64,000 bases of DNA from Phymatolithon calcareum (Eukaryota; Rhodophyta; Florideophyceae; Hapalidiales): positions 2,046,001 through 2,110,000 of the forward strand of contig OZ345359.1 in NCBI GenBank assembly GCA_977006965.1. The letters run 5' to 3'. Positions 63,768-64,000 of this stretch are shown piece after piece (the stretch's first letter is position 1; each line of letters starts with the position of its first letter). Position numbers and translations under genes: made by a program. The notes beneath the pieces are model-generated. The model did not search any database. It saw only the letters and a list, made by a program, of their open reading frames with translations, and had not been told where the DNA came from.

Positions 63768-63802
63768 CATGTGCTGGACAGGATAATCCTGTCCAGCACA
63801 TG
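63768..63802. repeat. 17-bp-arm palindrome
   Basis: CATGTGCTGGACAGGAT, one A, then ATCCTGTCCAGCACATG. The two arms are exact reverse complements. Confidence 0.95.
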
Positions 63803-64000
63803 TCGCCGTGCAAAATGCTGACGTCGCCGAAAGTTCGATGGCGTAGCTTTATGGATTCCGGACTGGGAATCCGTAAAGCGATGGAAACTACTACCCATAA
63901 ATTCCCTCGTCGACACATTACGCGTGATTATTAGCACGTACAATGGCAGGCACGAAGGCATTCGTGGAAGAATTGACGCGTCGCGACGCGTTCTGAGCAC

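Noticed and set aside
63208-63918. 236-codon minus frame at the right end
   Set aside because: Overlaps the zinc-finger gene's 3' end antisense and spans a palindrome; no domain.

Overview
The window is eukaryotic nuclear DNA, most probably from a gene-poor, repeat-rich chromosome region of an alga; a red alga is my best guess. The reasons are intron-poor long genes, LINE and hAT elements, a STAND receptor with kinesin-light-chain-type TPRs, and a C2H2 protein with alternating VHE linkers. Only three long genes look intact: an astacin-like metalloprotease (14404-15582, +), a very large NB-ARC/TPR STAND protein (42433-47736, -) and a four-finger C2H2 protein (60892-63318, +). Nearly everything else is mobile DNA or decayed genes.

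Layout. 0.5-1.1 kb holds a relic of another STAND protein. 1.2-2.8 kb holds two abutting LINE1 fragments. 3-5.4 kb is a decayed UPF2-like gene split by a small LINE1 with a 10-bp target-site duplication (TSD). 6.3 kb has a 327-bp MITE with an 8-bp TSD. 7-11.3 kb has R1-type retroelement tails, a LINE1 copy, a piggyBac relic and a LINE2 copy. 11.5-14 kb is a large inverted repeat. 14.4-15.6 kb is the G+C-richer, bacterial-looking metalloprotease with a Shine-Dalgarno-like leader. 20.2-23.3 kb is a hAT element inside a LINE2 and itself broken by another LINE2. 25.05-34.02 kb is a roughly 9-kb element with GTGTCACTAA iterons at inverted ends and a 9-bp TSD, sitting in a 41-bp retroelement tail. 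It carries a tyrosine-recombinase relic and an unrecognised ORF family. 36.8-39.7 kb is LINE1 with nested LINE1 and hAT copies. 39.7-41.2 kb holds hAT-like ends and a peroxidase fragment. 42-47.7 kb is the STAND gene. 47.8-57.7 kb is again mainly LINE1, LINE2, hAT and R1 debris, and 59.6-63.3 kb is the zinc-finger gene with a C-rich upstream region.

The nesting gives a relative order of insertions. LINE1-C1 predates LINE1-C2 and hAT-2. LINE2-c predates hAT-1, which predates LINE2-b. An unknown TATTGC-rich sequence predates the R1 solo tail, which predates the 9-kb element. The genes do not form a pathway. The two STAND sequences suggest that innate-immunity-type receptors are kept and lost in this repeat-rich area. 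All identifications come from reading the sequence; no database search was run.
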